This document shows positions 7,303-14,415 of a stretch of DNA of 64,000 nucleotides, piece after piece (within the stretch, counting starts at the first letter, position 1; each line of letters opens with the position of its first letter). Source of the stretch: Actinomycetes bacterium (GTDB taxonomy: Bacteria; Actinomycetota; Acidimicrobiia; Acidimicrobiales; Bog-793). Below the pieces are notes generated by a model. It had not been told where the DNA came from, did not search any database, and was given only the letters and a program-made list of their open reading frames with translations. Position numbers and translations under genes: made by a program. The DNA lies in the NCBI GenBank assembly GCA_021798985.1, contig JAJZBI010000001.1:192194-256193 (forward strand). Reading direction: 5' to 3'.

Positions 7303-9039
7303 ATGCACCGGCACGGCCACCTCGCCTTCGCAGAAGGCGCCGTCGCCGGGCTGCTCATCGCCTGCGCCGCTCCGCCCCTTGGCTGGTGGCCGCTCGGCAT
7401 CGCCGGCCTCGGGATCTGGTCATGGGCGCTCACCGACGCCCGCCCGGCGCGGCGCGTGCTGGTGGGCGCCGGCTGCGGCATCGTCCAGTACGCGATCGGG
7501 GCGCTCTTCGCCGCCGCCTTCACCCTCGCCGGGTACCTCGCCCTGGTTGGCTTCGAGGCGCTGACCTGTGCCCTCTTCGCACTGCTCGCGACCCGAGGGG
7601 CGCTCCAGCCGTTGCGCATCGTCGCGGCGCTGGTCCTGCTCGAGTGGGCGCGCGACCACTGGCCCGTCGGCGGCATGCCGATCGGCGGCGTGGCGATCGG
7701 CCAGAGCGGCGGCCCGCTCCTCGCGCTCGCCCGCATCGGTGGCCCGCTCGTGATGGTGGCGAGCGCGGCCACCTTGGGGGCGGGGATTGCCGACAGCCTC
7801 AGGCACCTCTTTTCGTCGCGCCCCCGGCGCGGCGCCCTCGGGGTGCTCGGGAGCCTCGGCGCCGTCGGCCTCGCCGCCGCGCTCGCCAGCGTGGCGCCGA
7901 ACGGAGGCCCCCCGGAGGGGACCCTGCGGGCGGCGATCGTCCAAGGCGGGGGGCGCCGGGGGCTCACCTCGCTCGAGCAGCCGGCGAGCACGGCGCTGGC
8001 GGCGACGATCGCCGAGACGGCGCGACTCGCCCCGCGTACGGTCGCTCTCGTCATCTGGCCCGAGGACGTGGTCTCGCTCCGCCGGCCGCTCGCCGGATCG
8101 GACGCCGAGCGCGCCCTCGGCGACCTGGCCCACCACCTCGATGCCACGTTGCTCGCGGGGGTGACCGCCCTCGTCGGCCAGCAGCGCTTCACGAACGCGC
8201 TGGTCGCGATCGCGCCCAACGGCAGGATCGCCGCCAGCGACGAGAAGGCGCACCCGGTGCCCTTCGGCGAGTACGTGCCCTTCCGCAGCGTCCTGCAGCA
8301 CGTCGTGAACCTCGCCGCCGTGCCCCGCGACATGGTCGTCGGACACGGCAGCGGGCTGCTGAGGACACCGGCGGGACCGCTCGGCGCCCTCATCTCCTAC
8401 GAGGACTTCTTCCCCGGCCGTGGGCGCTCGGCCGTGCGGGCCGGTGGCCAGGTGCTCGTCGTCGCCACGAACACGGCGTCGTACGCCACGAGCGAGATCC
8501 CCGCTCAAGAGCTCGCCGCCTCGCGCATCCAGGCGGTAGCCGAGGGGCGAGATCTCCTCCAGGCCGCCACGGTCGGCATCAGCGCCGTGATCACGCCGAG
8601 CGGCGCCCTGCGCTGGCGCAGCGAGCTCGGCGTCCCGGCGGTGCACCGCACCACCGTCCCGCTACGGCGTGGGGCGACCCTCTACGAGCAGTTCGGCGAC
8701 GTCCCCGCGCTCGGCCTGGCCGCGCTGGCGCTCGCCATGGGTGTTCCGCTTGGCGCCACGCGGCGCCGCCGCAGACAACGGCGTGACGACCGCGTCGCCA
8801 CCTTCCCTGCCCGTGCGCTCACCGCCCGTGAAGAGCAGCTTGTTGAAGATGAAGTACTTGGCCAGCCACATCACACCGTAGGTGGCGAGATTGCCGAGCT
8901 CGACCAGGATGGTCTGCACCTCGTGGCGCTGGGAGAGGTGCACCGCCTCGCGGCTCGCCAGGCCGACGACGAAGGTCGACAGCACGAGGCTGATGAAGGC
9001 GATCACCCAGAAGGGGACGACCTCACGCCACAGGTGTGA
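7303..9039 (+). CDS. lnt: Apolipoprotein N-acyltransferase-like protein with Ser in place of the catalytic Cys
   Basis: This 578-aa protein has an N-terminal multi-helix membrane domain (residues 1-200), a carbon-nitrogen hydrolase domain (about 210-455) and a last helix near 465-485, the Lnt layout. Lnt adds the third acyl chain to the N-terminal Cys of lipoproteins at the outer face of the membrane. The expected Glu is E254 in WPEDV and the Lys is K315 in DEKAHPVPFGEYVP. The nucleophile position reads LISYEDFFP with Ser365 (codon TCC 8395-8397), where Cys is usual. The last 90 residues are Arg- and Glu/Asp-rich and lie antisense to the GtrA-like gene, so the true functional end is probably near residue 490. 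The start has only a weak ribosome site 20 bases after hemY. Confidence 0.82.
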   Translation: MHRHGHLAFAEGAVAGLLIACAAPPLGWWPLGIAGLGIWSWALTDARPARRVLVGAGCGIVQYAIGALFAAAFTLAGYLALVGFEALTCALFALLATRGALQPLRIVAALVLLEWARDHWPVGGMPIGGVAIGQSGGPLLALARIGGPLVMVASAATLGAGIADSLRHLFSSRPRRGALGVLGSLGAVGLAAALASVAPNGGPPEGTLRAAIVQGGGRRGLTSLEQPASTALAATIAETARLAPRTVALVIWPEDVVSLRRPLAGSDAERALGDLAHHLDATLLAGVTALVGQQRFTNALVAIAPNGRIAASDEKAHPVPFGEYVPFRSVLQHVVNLAAVPRDMVVGHGSGLLRTPAGPLGALISYEDFFPGRGRSAVRAGGQVLVVATNTASYATSEIPAQELAASRIQAVAEGRDLLQAATVGISAVITPSGALRWRSELGVPAVHRTTVPLRRGATLYEQFGDVPALGLAALALAMGVPLGATRRRRRQRRDDRVATFPARALTAREEQLVEDEVLGQPHHTVGGEIAELDQDGLHLVALGEVHRLAARQADDEGRQHEADEGDHPEGDDLTPQV

Positions 9040-9336
9040 CTTGCCGCTCTTGCCCCAGGCCCAGGCCCGGTTGAGGTAGTAGGAGGGGATCGTCGTGATC
9101 GCCGTGGCGATCACGTTCGCCACCTCGGCCTGGCTGATCTGCCATCCGTGCAGGTCAACCGCCCCGACCTTGACCTTGCGGTAGAAGACGTAGAGCAGAC
9201 CGAGCGAAAGGAAGGTCGTCAGGACCGAGACCGACATGTAGCGCCACAGCTTGGCGAAATGCGCGCTGCGCAAAAACGCCCGGAGCCGGCCGGGCGCTGG
9301 CGGCGCGCCGGAAGCAGTCGGCGTCGAACCTGGCAT
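8662..9336 (-). CDS. GtrA-like membrane protein
   Basis: This 224-aa protein has four hydrophobic segments between residues 35 and 170, with the GtrA-family features of a short loop after helix 2 (TIPSYYLNRAWAWG) and a late KYFIFNKLLF segment. GtrA proteins are thought to move lipid-linked sugars across the membrane for cell-surface polysaccharides. The substrate here is unknown. The last 50 residues are hydrophilic, not conserved-looking, and antisense to the end of lnt, giving a 378-base tail-to-tail overlap. ATG 9336 has no ribosome site but follows TACACT by 9 bases, so it may be leaderless. It is divergent from tesB. Confidence 0.82.
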   Translation of the reverse strand: MPGSTPTASGAPPAPGRLRAFLRSAHFAKLWRYMSVSVLTTFLSLGLLYVFYRKVKVGAVDLHGWQISQAEVANVIATAITTIPSYYLNRAWAWGKSGKSHLWREVVPFWVIAFISLVLSTFVVGLASREAVHLSQRHEVQTILVELGNLATYGVMWLAKYFIFNKLLFTGGERTGREGGDAVVTPLSAAAPRGAKRNTHGERQRGQAERGDVAELLVEGRPTP

Positions 9337-9361
9337 GACGGGGAGAGTGTACCTTCACGAG

Positions 9362-10216
9362 GTGGAGGCTGGCACGGCAGGATTGCTGGAACTTCTGGAT
9401 CTCGAGGCCATCGAGGTCAATTTGTTCCGCGGCAAGAGCCCGACCGGGTCGCGCCAGCGGGTCTTTGGCGGCCAGGTGGCCGCCCAGGCGCTGGTCGCGG
9501 CGGGTCGCACCGTCGAGGGGAGCGCGGTGCACTCGCTGCATGCCTACTTCCTCCGGCCCGGCGATCCGACCGTCCCGATCCTCTATGACGTCGACCGCAT
9601 CCGCGACGGCCGGACGTTCACCACCCGCCGCGTGGTCGCGATCCAGCACGGTCGTGCCATATTCAACCTGCACTGCTCGTTCCACCGAGGCGAGGAGGAG
9701 GGCCTCGAGCACCAAGACGCCCCGCCGATCGTCCCACCGCCCGAGGCGCTCGACGCGCTGCCCGCAGCAGACGTCGCCGCCGGTATCCCCGAGCGCTTCC
9801 ACCACGCCGAGGGCCTGGAGATCCGCTTCATCACTGAGCTCCCCTGGTCGCGGGCCGGAGCATCCGAGTCCGCCCGGCGCGAGCAGCTCTGGTTCCGCTT
9901 CGCCGAGCCCTTGGTGGACGACCCGCTCATCCACGCCGCGGTCGTCACCTTCTGCTCGGACATCACCTTGGTGGACACCGTCTTGCAGCGCCACGGCTTC
10001 AGCCCGTGGGACGAGGAGTTCATCGGCGCCAGCCTCGACCACTGCATGTGGTTCCACCGGCCGTTCCGGGCCGACGAGTGGCTGCTCTACGACCTCCACA
10101 GCCCGACCGCGGGCGGGGCGAGGGGCTTCTCACTCGGGACGCTGTACACCCGCGAAGGCGCGCTCGTCGCGAGCGTGGCCCAGGAAGGCCTGCTCCGCTT
10201 CCGGAGGGCGGCATGA
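9362..10216 (+). CDS. tesB: Acyl-CoA thioesterase II
   Basis: This 284-aa double-hotdog thioesterase hydrolyses acyl-CoA to free fatty acid and CoA. The N-terminal hotdog has RQRVFGGQVAAQAL and HSLHAYFLRPGD, and the C-terminal half has the conserved LDHCMWFHRPFRADEW, with a catalytic-triad Asp. I chose GTG 9362 because the sequence from there aligns residue for residue with the start of E. coli TesB (LFRG at the same position). The open frame extends 37 codons further but runs into the GtrA-like gene. The stop overlaps the start of the 41-aa ORF downstream. Confidence 0.92.
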   Translation: MEAGTAGLLELLDLEAIEVNLFRGKSPTGSRQRVFGGQVAAQALVAAGRTVEGSAVHSLHAYFLRPGDPTVPILYDVDRIRDGRTFTTRRVVAIQHGRAIFNLHCSFHRGEEEGLEHQDAPPIVPPPEALDALPAADVAAGIPERFHHAEGLEIRFITELPWSRAGASESARREQLWFRFAEPLVDDPLIHAAVVTFCSDITLVDTVLQRHGFSPWDEEFIGASLDHCMWFHRPFRADEWLLYDLHSPTAGGARGFSLGTLYTREGALVASVAQEGLLRFRRAA

Positions 10217-10338
10217 CGGGCCTGCTGGCGGCGTCGACCGCGGCCTTCGCCGTCGGCTTCGGGATCTTCGTGGTCCTCTTGGCGGTCCTGGTGGTCTTCG
10301 TCGTGCGCTTCGCCAGGGACCTCGGCCGGCGTCGCTAG
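10213..10338 (+). CDS. Small single-helix membrane protein (41 aa)
   Basis: This small ORF starts at ATG 10213, overlapping the tesB TGA (ATGA), with GGAGGG 6 bases upstream. It encodes one long hydrophobic helix (about residues 4-32, rich in Ala, Val, Phe and Gly) and a positively charged tail ending GRRR, so the C-terminus should be cytoplasmic. Its TAG shares the four bases CTAG with the TAG of convergent ctaF. I do not recognise it. The strong ribosome site and exact coupling argue for translation. It might help an enzyme or complex sit at the membrane, but nothing shows which. Confidence 0.6.
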   Translation: MTGLLAASTAAFAVGFGIFVVLLAVLVVFVVRFARDLGRRR

Positions 10339-10727
10339 TAGGCGCCGCCTCGGCGGCTCTCCATGATCACGCCGATCACCGCGGAGACGATCAAGGTGCC
10401 GCCGAAGACCGCCGTCCACACCCCGAACACCAAGGCGATGGCGACGAAGGCCGCCCCGAGGCCGAGGACGAAGGGCCAGATGCTCGAGCTGGGGAAGGCG
10501 CCGATGATCGCCGCGGAGTCCTGGGGGTTGGCGTCAGGGAGATCCTCGGGCCGCGGCTGCATCCGCCGGGACCACCAGAAGTAGTAGCTCCCGGGCAGCA
10601 GACCGAGCAGGGAGACCGCGGCGAGCATGACCGTGCCGCCGTCCTCATAGGACGTGAACCAGTAGATGGTCGAGATGATCGCCCCGAAGACGAACATCAC
10701 GAACAAGATCCGCGCCTCGATCTTCAT
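10335..10727 (-). CDS. ctaF: Cytochrome c oxidase subunit IV (actinobacterial type)
   Basis: This 130-aa protein has four hydrophobic helices and begins MKIEARIL, the usual start of the actinobacterial CtaF family. It is an accessory subunit of the aa3 oxidase within the bc1-aa3 supercomplex. Its ATG overlaps the ctaD stop (ATGA), so ctaC-ctaD-ctaF form one coupled operon. The [14 protein letters not shown] segment between helices 2 and 3 is also typical of the family. Confidence 0.92.
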   Translation of the reverse strand: MKIEARILFVMFVFGAIISTIYWFTSYEDGGTVMLAAVSLLGLLPGSYYFWWSRRMQPRPEDLPDANPQDSAAIIGAFPSSSIWPFVLGLGAAFVAIALVFGVWTAVFGGTLIVSAVIGVIMESRRGGAY

Positions 10728-12457
10728 CGCTCGGTCTCCTCGCCCGTGTCGGGGTGGCCGGTTGCGAGCACCCGCTCGACCCCGGTCGCCGCGCCTTCAC
10801 TGCGACGGTGCACCTGGGTGGTGTGCTCGGGGTGGTTGAAGTCCCACACCGGGCGCTCGGAGCGGACCGGTGGCAACCAGGTGAAGTTGTGGTGCACTGG
10901 CGGCGAGGCCGCCGCCCACTCGAGGGTGTGCCCGTCCCAGGGGTTGGCGGGCGCCACCTCGGGGCTGCGCCAGGAGACCCAGAGGTTGAGCACGGTGAAG
11001 GCGGCGGCAACGAAGAGGATGAACGCGCCGACCGTCGAGATGAGGTTGAGGCCAGCCCAGCCGGTCGAGGCCGAGTACTCGGCGATCCGCCGTGGCATTC
11101 CCCGCAGCCCGAGCAGGTACTGGGGCAGGTAGGTGACCCAGAAACCGACGAACATGAACCAGAAGCTCGCCTTGCCGAGGCCCTCGCGCAGCATCCGGCC
11201 GGTCATCTTCGGATACCAGTAGTAGAGCCCTGAGAAGCCGCCGAAGACCGCCGAGCCGAAGAGCACCTCGTGGAAGTGCGCGATCACGAAGTAGGTGTCG
11301 TGCACGTAGAAGTCGACCGGCGGCGAGGCGAGCAGAACGCCGGTGACCCCGCCGAACAAGAAGACGATGAGGAAGCCGACCGCGAACAGCATCGCCGAGG
11401 TGAACTGCAGCGAGCCCCGCCACATCGTGCCGATCCAGTTGAAGAACTTGATGCCGGTCGGCACCGCAATCAGGTAGGACATCAGGCTGAAGAACGGCAG
11501 GAGCACAGTGCCGGTGGTGAACATGTGGTGCGCCCACACTGCCGTCGACAGGGCGCCGATCGTGATCGTGGCGAAGATCATGCCGCGGTAGCCGAACACC
11601 GGCTTGCGGGAAAAGACCGCGAACACCTCGGTGACCATGCCGAAGTACGGCAGGGCGAGGATGTAGACCTCGGGGTGGCCGAAGAACCAGAACAGGTTCT
11701 GCCAAAGCACCGGGACGCCGCCGCCGCTCACGGTGTAGATGTGCGCCCCGAGATGTCGGTCACACCACAGCATCACGAGCGCCGCGGTGAGCACGGGGAA
11801 GGCGACGAGGATCAAGATCGCCGTCACCAGCATGTTCCAGGTGAAGATCGGCAGGCGGAACATCGTGAGACCGGGCGCGCGCAGGTAGAAGATCGTCGCC
11901 ACGAGGTTCACGCCGGTGAAGATGGCCGAGAACCCGGTGAGCACGAGTGCCACGATCCACATGTCCGGACCGGCGCCGGGTGAGTTGACCGCGTCCGACA
12001 GGGGGGCATAGGCGACCCAGCCGAAGTCCGCCGCGCCGCCGACGGTCAAAAAGCCGCCGATCATCGTCAGGCCGCCGGTCAGATACAGCCAGTACGAGAG
12101 CGCGTTCAGGCGAGGGAAGGCCATGTCCGGGGCGCCCACCTGCAACGGGATGATGTAGTTGGCGATCCCGCCGAAGGCGAAGGGCCCGGCGAACAGGTAC
12201 AGCATCAAGCTGCCGTGCATGGTGAACAGCTCGTTGTAGGTGTGCTGCGAGACGATGGTGCTGTCCGGCCCGGCGAGCTGGACGCGGATCAGCATCGCCA
12301 TGATCCCGGCGGCCAGGAAGAACGCGATCGCGGTGATCGTGTAGCTCTTGCCGATCACCTTGTGGTCGGTGCTCGTCAGCCACTTCAACAAGCCCGTGGG
12401 GCCGTGCTCGGCCTCGGGGTGGGCGAGCCCGGAGGGTCGCTCGGCGAGAACGGTCAT
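10724..12457 (-). CDS. ctaD: Cytochrome c oxidase subunit I
   Basis: This 577-aa catalytic subunit of the aa3-type oxidase has about 12 helices. It holds the heme a and a3-CuB ligands, including the [14 protein letters not shown] segment (a CuB His, the proton-channel Glu, and the cross-linked His-Tyr pair), AHHMFTTG (two further CuB His) and the late [16 protein letters not shown] segment. K-channel residues are present in [12 protein letters not shown]. Residues 517 onward form a hydrophilic tail with the [17 protein letters not shown] segment seen in actinobacterial subunit I. The start overlaps ctaC and the stop overlaps ctaF. It needs heme A from ctaA at 31.4 kb. Confidence 0.97.
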   Translation of the reverse strand: MTVLAERPSGLAHPEAEHGPTGLLKWLTSTDHKVIGKSYTITAIAFFLAAGIMAMLIRVQLAGPDSTIVSQHTYNELFTMHGSLMLYLFAGPFAFGGIANYIIPLQVGAPDMAFPRLNALSYWLYLTGGLTMIGGFLTVGGAADFGWVAYAPLSDAVNSPGAGPDMWIVALVLTGFSAIFTGVNLVATIFYLRAPGLTMFRLPIFTWNMLVTAILILVAFPVLTAALVMLWCDRHLGAHIYTVSGGGVPVLWQNLFWFFGHPEVYILALPYFGMVTEVFAVFSRKPVFGYRGMIFATITIGALSTAVWAHHMFTTGTVLLPFFSLMSYLIAVPTGIKFFNWIGTMWRGSLQFTSAMLFAVGFLIVFLFGGVTGVLLASPPVDFYVHDTYFVIAHFHEVLFGSAVFGGFSGLYYWYPKMTGRMLREGLGKASFWFMFVGFWVTYLPQYLLGLRGMPRRIAEYSASTGWAGLNLISTVGAFILFVAAAFTVLNLWVSWRSPEVAPANPWDGHTLEWAAASPPVHHNFTWLPPVRSERPVWDFNHPEHTTQVHRRSEGAATGVERVLATGHPDTGEETER

Positions 12458-13326
12458 GACAGCGCTCCTGAGTGTGCCTGCGCCGACTGCTGGTGAGCGA
12501 GCCAGCGCTGGAAGGTCGCCTTCGGCTCCACTTTGACCGTGAAGAGCATCTCAGCGTGGTACAAGCCGCAGTACTCCGCGCACTGGCCGCGGAAGGTACC
12601 GGTCGTCGTGGTGGTGAAGTCCCACGAGTTTGGGTGGCCGGGCTGCGCGTACCGCCCGAAGTCAAATTCCGGCACCCAGAACTCGTGGACAACGTCCACC
12701 GAGGTCAGATAGATCTCGACGGTCGAGTCGTCCGGCAGCACAAGCTGGGGATAGACGCTCGAGGTGGCGGGGAGCGCCACCGCCTGGGGCTGGCCCTTGG
12801 TCGCGATGAGCACGTGCTGGCTCTGGTTGTTGCCTGAGTAGTAGTTGAAGCGCCAGCCCCAGCGGTACGCGGTGACGTGGACGATCTCCGCCGGGCGCTT
12901 GGCCAGGGCGTCGACGTTGTTCTCCGTGAGGACCGTGAAGTAGAAGATCCCGCCCACGATGATCACCGGCAGGCCGGTGTAGATGATCTCGAGCACGAGG
13001 TTGGAGTGGAACTGGCGCGGGATCGTCTCGTCCCGGCGGCGGTAGCGGAAGACCGCCCAGAAGATCAGTCCCCACACGATGACCGCCACCACCAGGCCGG
13101 CGATCATCATCCCCGACCAGAGCTTGAAGGTGTCATGGCCCTGGACCGTGGCGCCTCGGAAGGCGCCGAAGGACGGCGCGTTGCACCCAGCGAGGACGAC
13201 GGCCCCTCCGAGCAGCAAGAACGGCAGGGCGAGACGGCGCCGCCACAAGGCGGTGCGGGGGGAAGGGGCCTCGGCGACGCTGAGAGCGCTCGCGTCGGGG
13301 CTGTTGGGCGGAGCTCCGGCGGTCAC
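12454..13326 (-). CDS. ctaC: Cytochrome c oxidase subunit II (lipoprotein)
   Basis: This 290-aa CuA subunit takes electrons from cytochrome c. It has a lipobox LAGC with Cys48, two transmembrane helices (about 73-93 and 115-133) and a C-terminal cupredoxin domain. CuA ligands are visible: His214, and [14 protein letters not shown] giving Cys249, Cys253, His257 and Met260. The lipidated Cys makes it a possible substrate of the nearby Lnt-like protein. The GTG start has no ribosome site but sits 6 bases after TAGTCT, suggesting a leaderless mRNA. It is the first gene of ctaC-ctaD-ctaF, with ATGA coupling to ctaD. Confidence 0.96.
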   Translation of the reverse strand: MTAGAPPNSPDASALSVAEAPSPRTALWRRRLALPFLLLGGAVVLAGCNAPSFGAFRGATVQGHDTFKLWSGMMIAGLVVAVIVWGLIFWAVFRYRRRDETIPRQFHSNLVLEIIYTGLPVIIVGGIFYFTVLTENNVDALAKRPAEIVHVTAYRWGWRFNYYSGNNQSQHVLIATKGQPQAVALPATSSVYPQLVLPDDSTVEIYLTSVDVVHEFWVPEFDFGRYAQPGHPNSWDFTTTTTGTFRGQCAEYCGLYHAEMLFTVKVEPKATFQRWLAHQQSAQAHSGALS

Positions 13327-13332
13327 GTGGCG

Positions 13333-13338
13333 AGACTA
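13333..13338 (-). promoter_or_regulatory. Candidate -10 box for leaderless ctaCDF
   Basis: On the minus strand TAGTCT ends 6 bases before the GTG of ctaC and no Shine-Dalgarno sequence is present. Inferred from spacing only. Confidence 0.4.
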
Positions 13339-13373
13339 GCTACTGCCCTTCCACGGAGGCCAACCGGCCGGCC

Positions 13374-13955
13374 TCAGCACGGGCGATTGGTCTGCCGGCG
13401 CTCGTTCTGCTCGGCGATCGCGCGCTTGGTGCGCCCGGCCAGCCGACCGAGCTGTGCCGCGCCCGACAGGTGCAGCGGCGTTCGAGCCGGGGAGTCCGGC
13501 CGGGCCGTCTGGCGCGCGGCGGCACGCACCGTCAGCGCGCGGCGCGCCCTTCCGGTGAGGCGGCCGGCAAGCGCCGCCCCCGTGAGATGCAATGGGGGGC
13601 TGCCGCCCGGCAGGTCGGCGTAGCGGGTGGTGCGCTCGATCCGCAGCAAGACCAACGCGACGACCTCGCTGACGAGGAGGCCGAGGACGTGCAAGTGGCC
13701 GAGCTCGGCCAAGGGGCCGAGGGCGAGGGCGAGGATGACCACGCCGTCGGCGACATGATGGGCGCGACGCGAGAGCAGCCGGAGCGCCCCGAGCGGGCCG
13801 CGCGTCACGGCGTTCAGCACGACGAGCAACACGCCCGCCGCGATCAGCTCGTCGGCGATCGGCCCGTTGGCGTGAAAGCCCGAGACGACGAGCGCCGCGG
13901 CGATCACGTACTCCGCGACGGTATGGCCAAAAAAAGCGACGCGACGGCGCGACAC
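13374..13955 (-). CDS. Membrane protein with a duplicated C-terminal segment, function unknown
   Basis: I do not recognise this 193-aa protein. Residues 10-105 contain about four hydrophobic segments. The C-terminal third consists of two imperfect copies of a 33-residue basic unit, residues 121-153 and 160-192, each beginning PLHL(T/S)GAA, with a GRL(T/A)GR core and ending RQT(A/N)RP. The copies are separated by a short Pro/Ser linker. The duplication is at protein level with diverged DNA, so it is not recent. GTG 13955 is the first start and has no clear ribosome site. It lies between ctaC and tatA on the same strand, but no link to either is shown. Confidence 0.65.
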   Translation of the reverse strand: MSRRRVAFFGHTVAEYVIAAALVVSGFHANGPIADELIAAGVLLVVLNAVTRGPLGALRLLSRRAHHVADGVVILALALGPLAELGHLHVLGLLVSEVVALVLLRIERTTRYADLPGGSPPLHLTGAALAGRLTGRARRALTVRAAARQTARPDSPARTPLHLSGAAQLGRLAGRTKRAIAEQNERRQTNRPC

Positions 13956-14008
13956 CGCGCGCCCCCGAGGGCCGCGTGCTGGCTCAGACCGTTGCGTCCC
14001 CGTCGCGC

Positions 14009-14224
14009 TCAGGCGCCGCTCTTGTCCTTCTCAGCAGCAGCGTTGGAGTTGGCCGCGGTGCCGTCGCCTTGCTCGAGTCCCTTCTTGAACTCGTGCGACG
14101 CGCTGCCGAGGCCGCGCGCCAGCTTGGGCAGCTGCGATCCCCCGAAGAGCAGCACCACAACAATGACAGCGATCACGATGAGACCATCGGGACCGAAGAG
14201 ATCCGCTAGCAGGCCGGTGGGCAA
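14009..14224 (-). CDS. tatA: Sec-independent translocase subunit TatA
   Basis: This 71-aa protein has the TatA/E layout: one short N-terminal transmembrane helix (about residues 13-27), the FGGSQLPKLARGLGSA hinge and amphipathic helix, and a charged, flexible tail. It would form the pore for export of folded proteins such as the Rieske subunit. I chose TTG 14224 because AAGGAGG lies 5 bases upstream, the best ribosome site in the neighbourhood. A longer frame starting 9 codons upstream would bury that site. No tatC is in the window. Confidence 0.92.
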   Translation of the reverse strand: MPTGLLADLFGPDGLIVIAVIVVVLLFGGSQLPKLARGLGSASHEFKKGLEQGDGTAANSNAAAEKDKSGA

Positions 14225-14415
14225 CCTGTCCTCCTTCCCCCGTCCGCGCACCTACTCTAGTTCGTTGAGCCTGAACGGTGGCAGGGTCATTGCCGCCTCG
14301 GGCGATGCGCCGGTTCTGCCGGCCGCTGCATTCCGCCGTCGGGCGGTGACGAGGGAGGCAGGCTTCGTGCGCAACCGAGGACTCAATGCGGCTGTCTGGG
14401 ACGCCAGGTGAGCCG

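Noticed and set aside
6561..8393. A 610-codon minus-strand open frame opposite hemY and lnt
   Set aside because: Low-complexity Ala/Arg/Ser composition and complete antisense overlap with two recognised genes.
9334..9337. Shared CATG giving back-to-back start codons for tesB and the GtrA-like gene
   Set aside because: The tesB sequence aligns with E. coli TesB only from GTG 9362. The residues before that are not conserved-looking.
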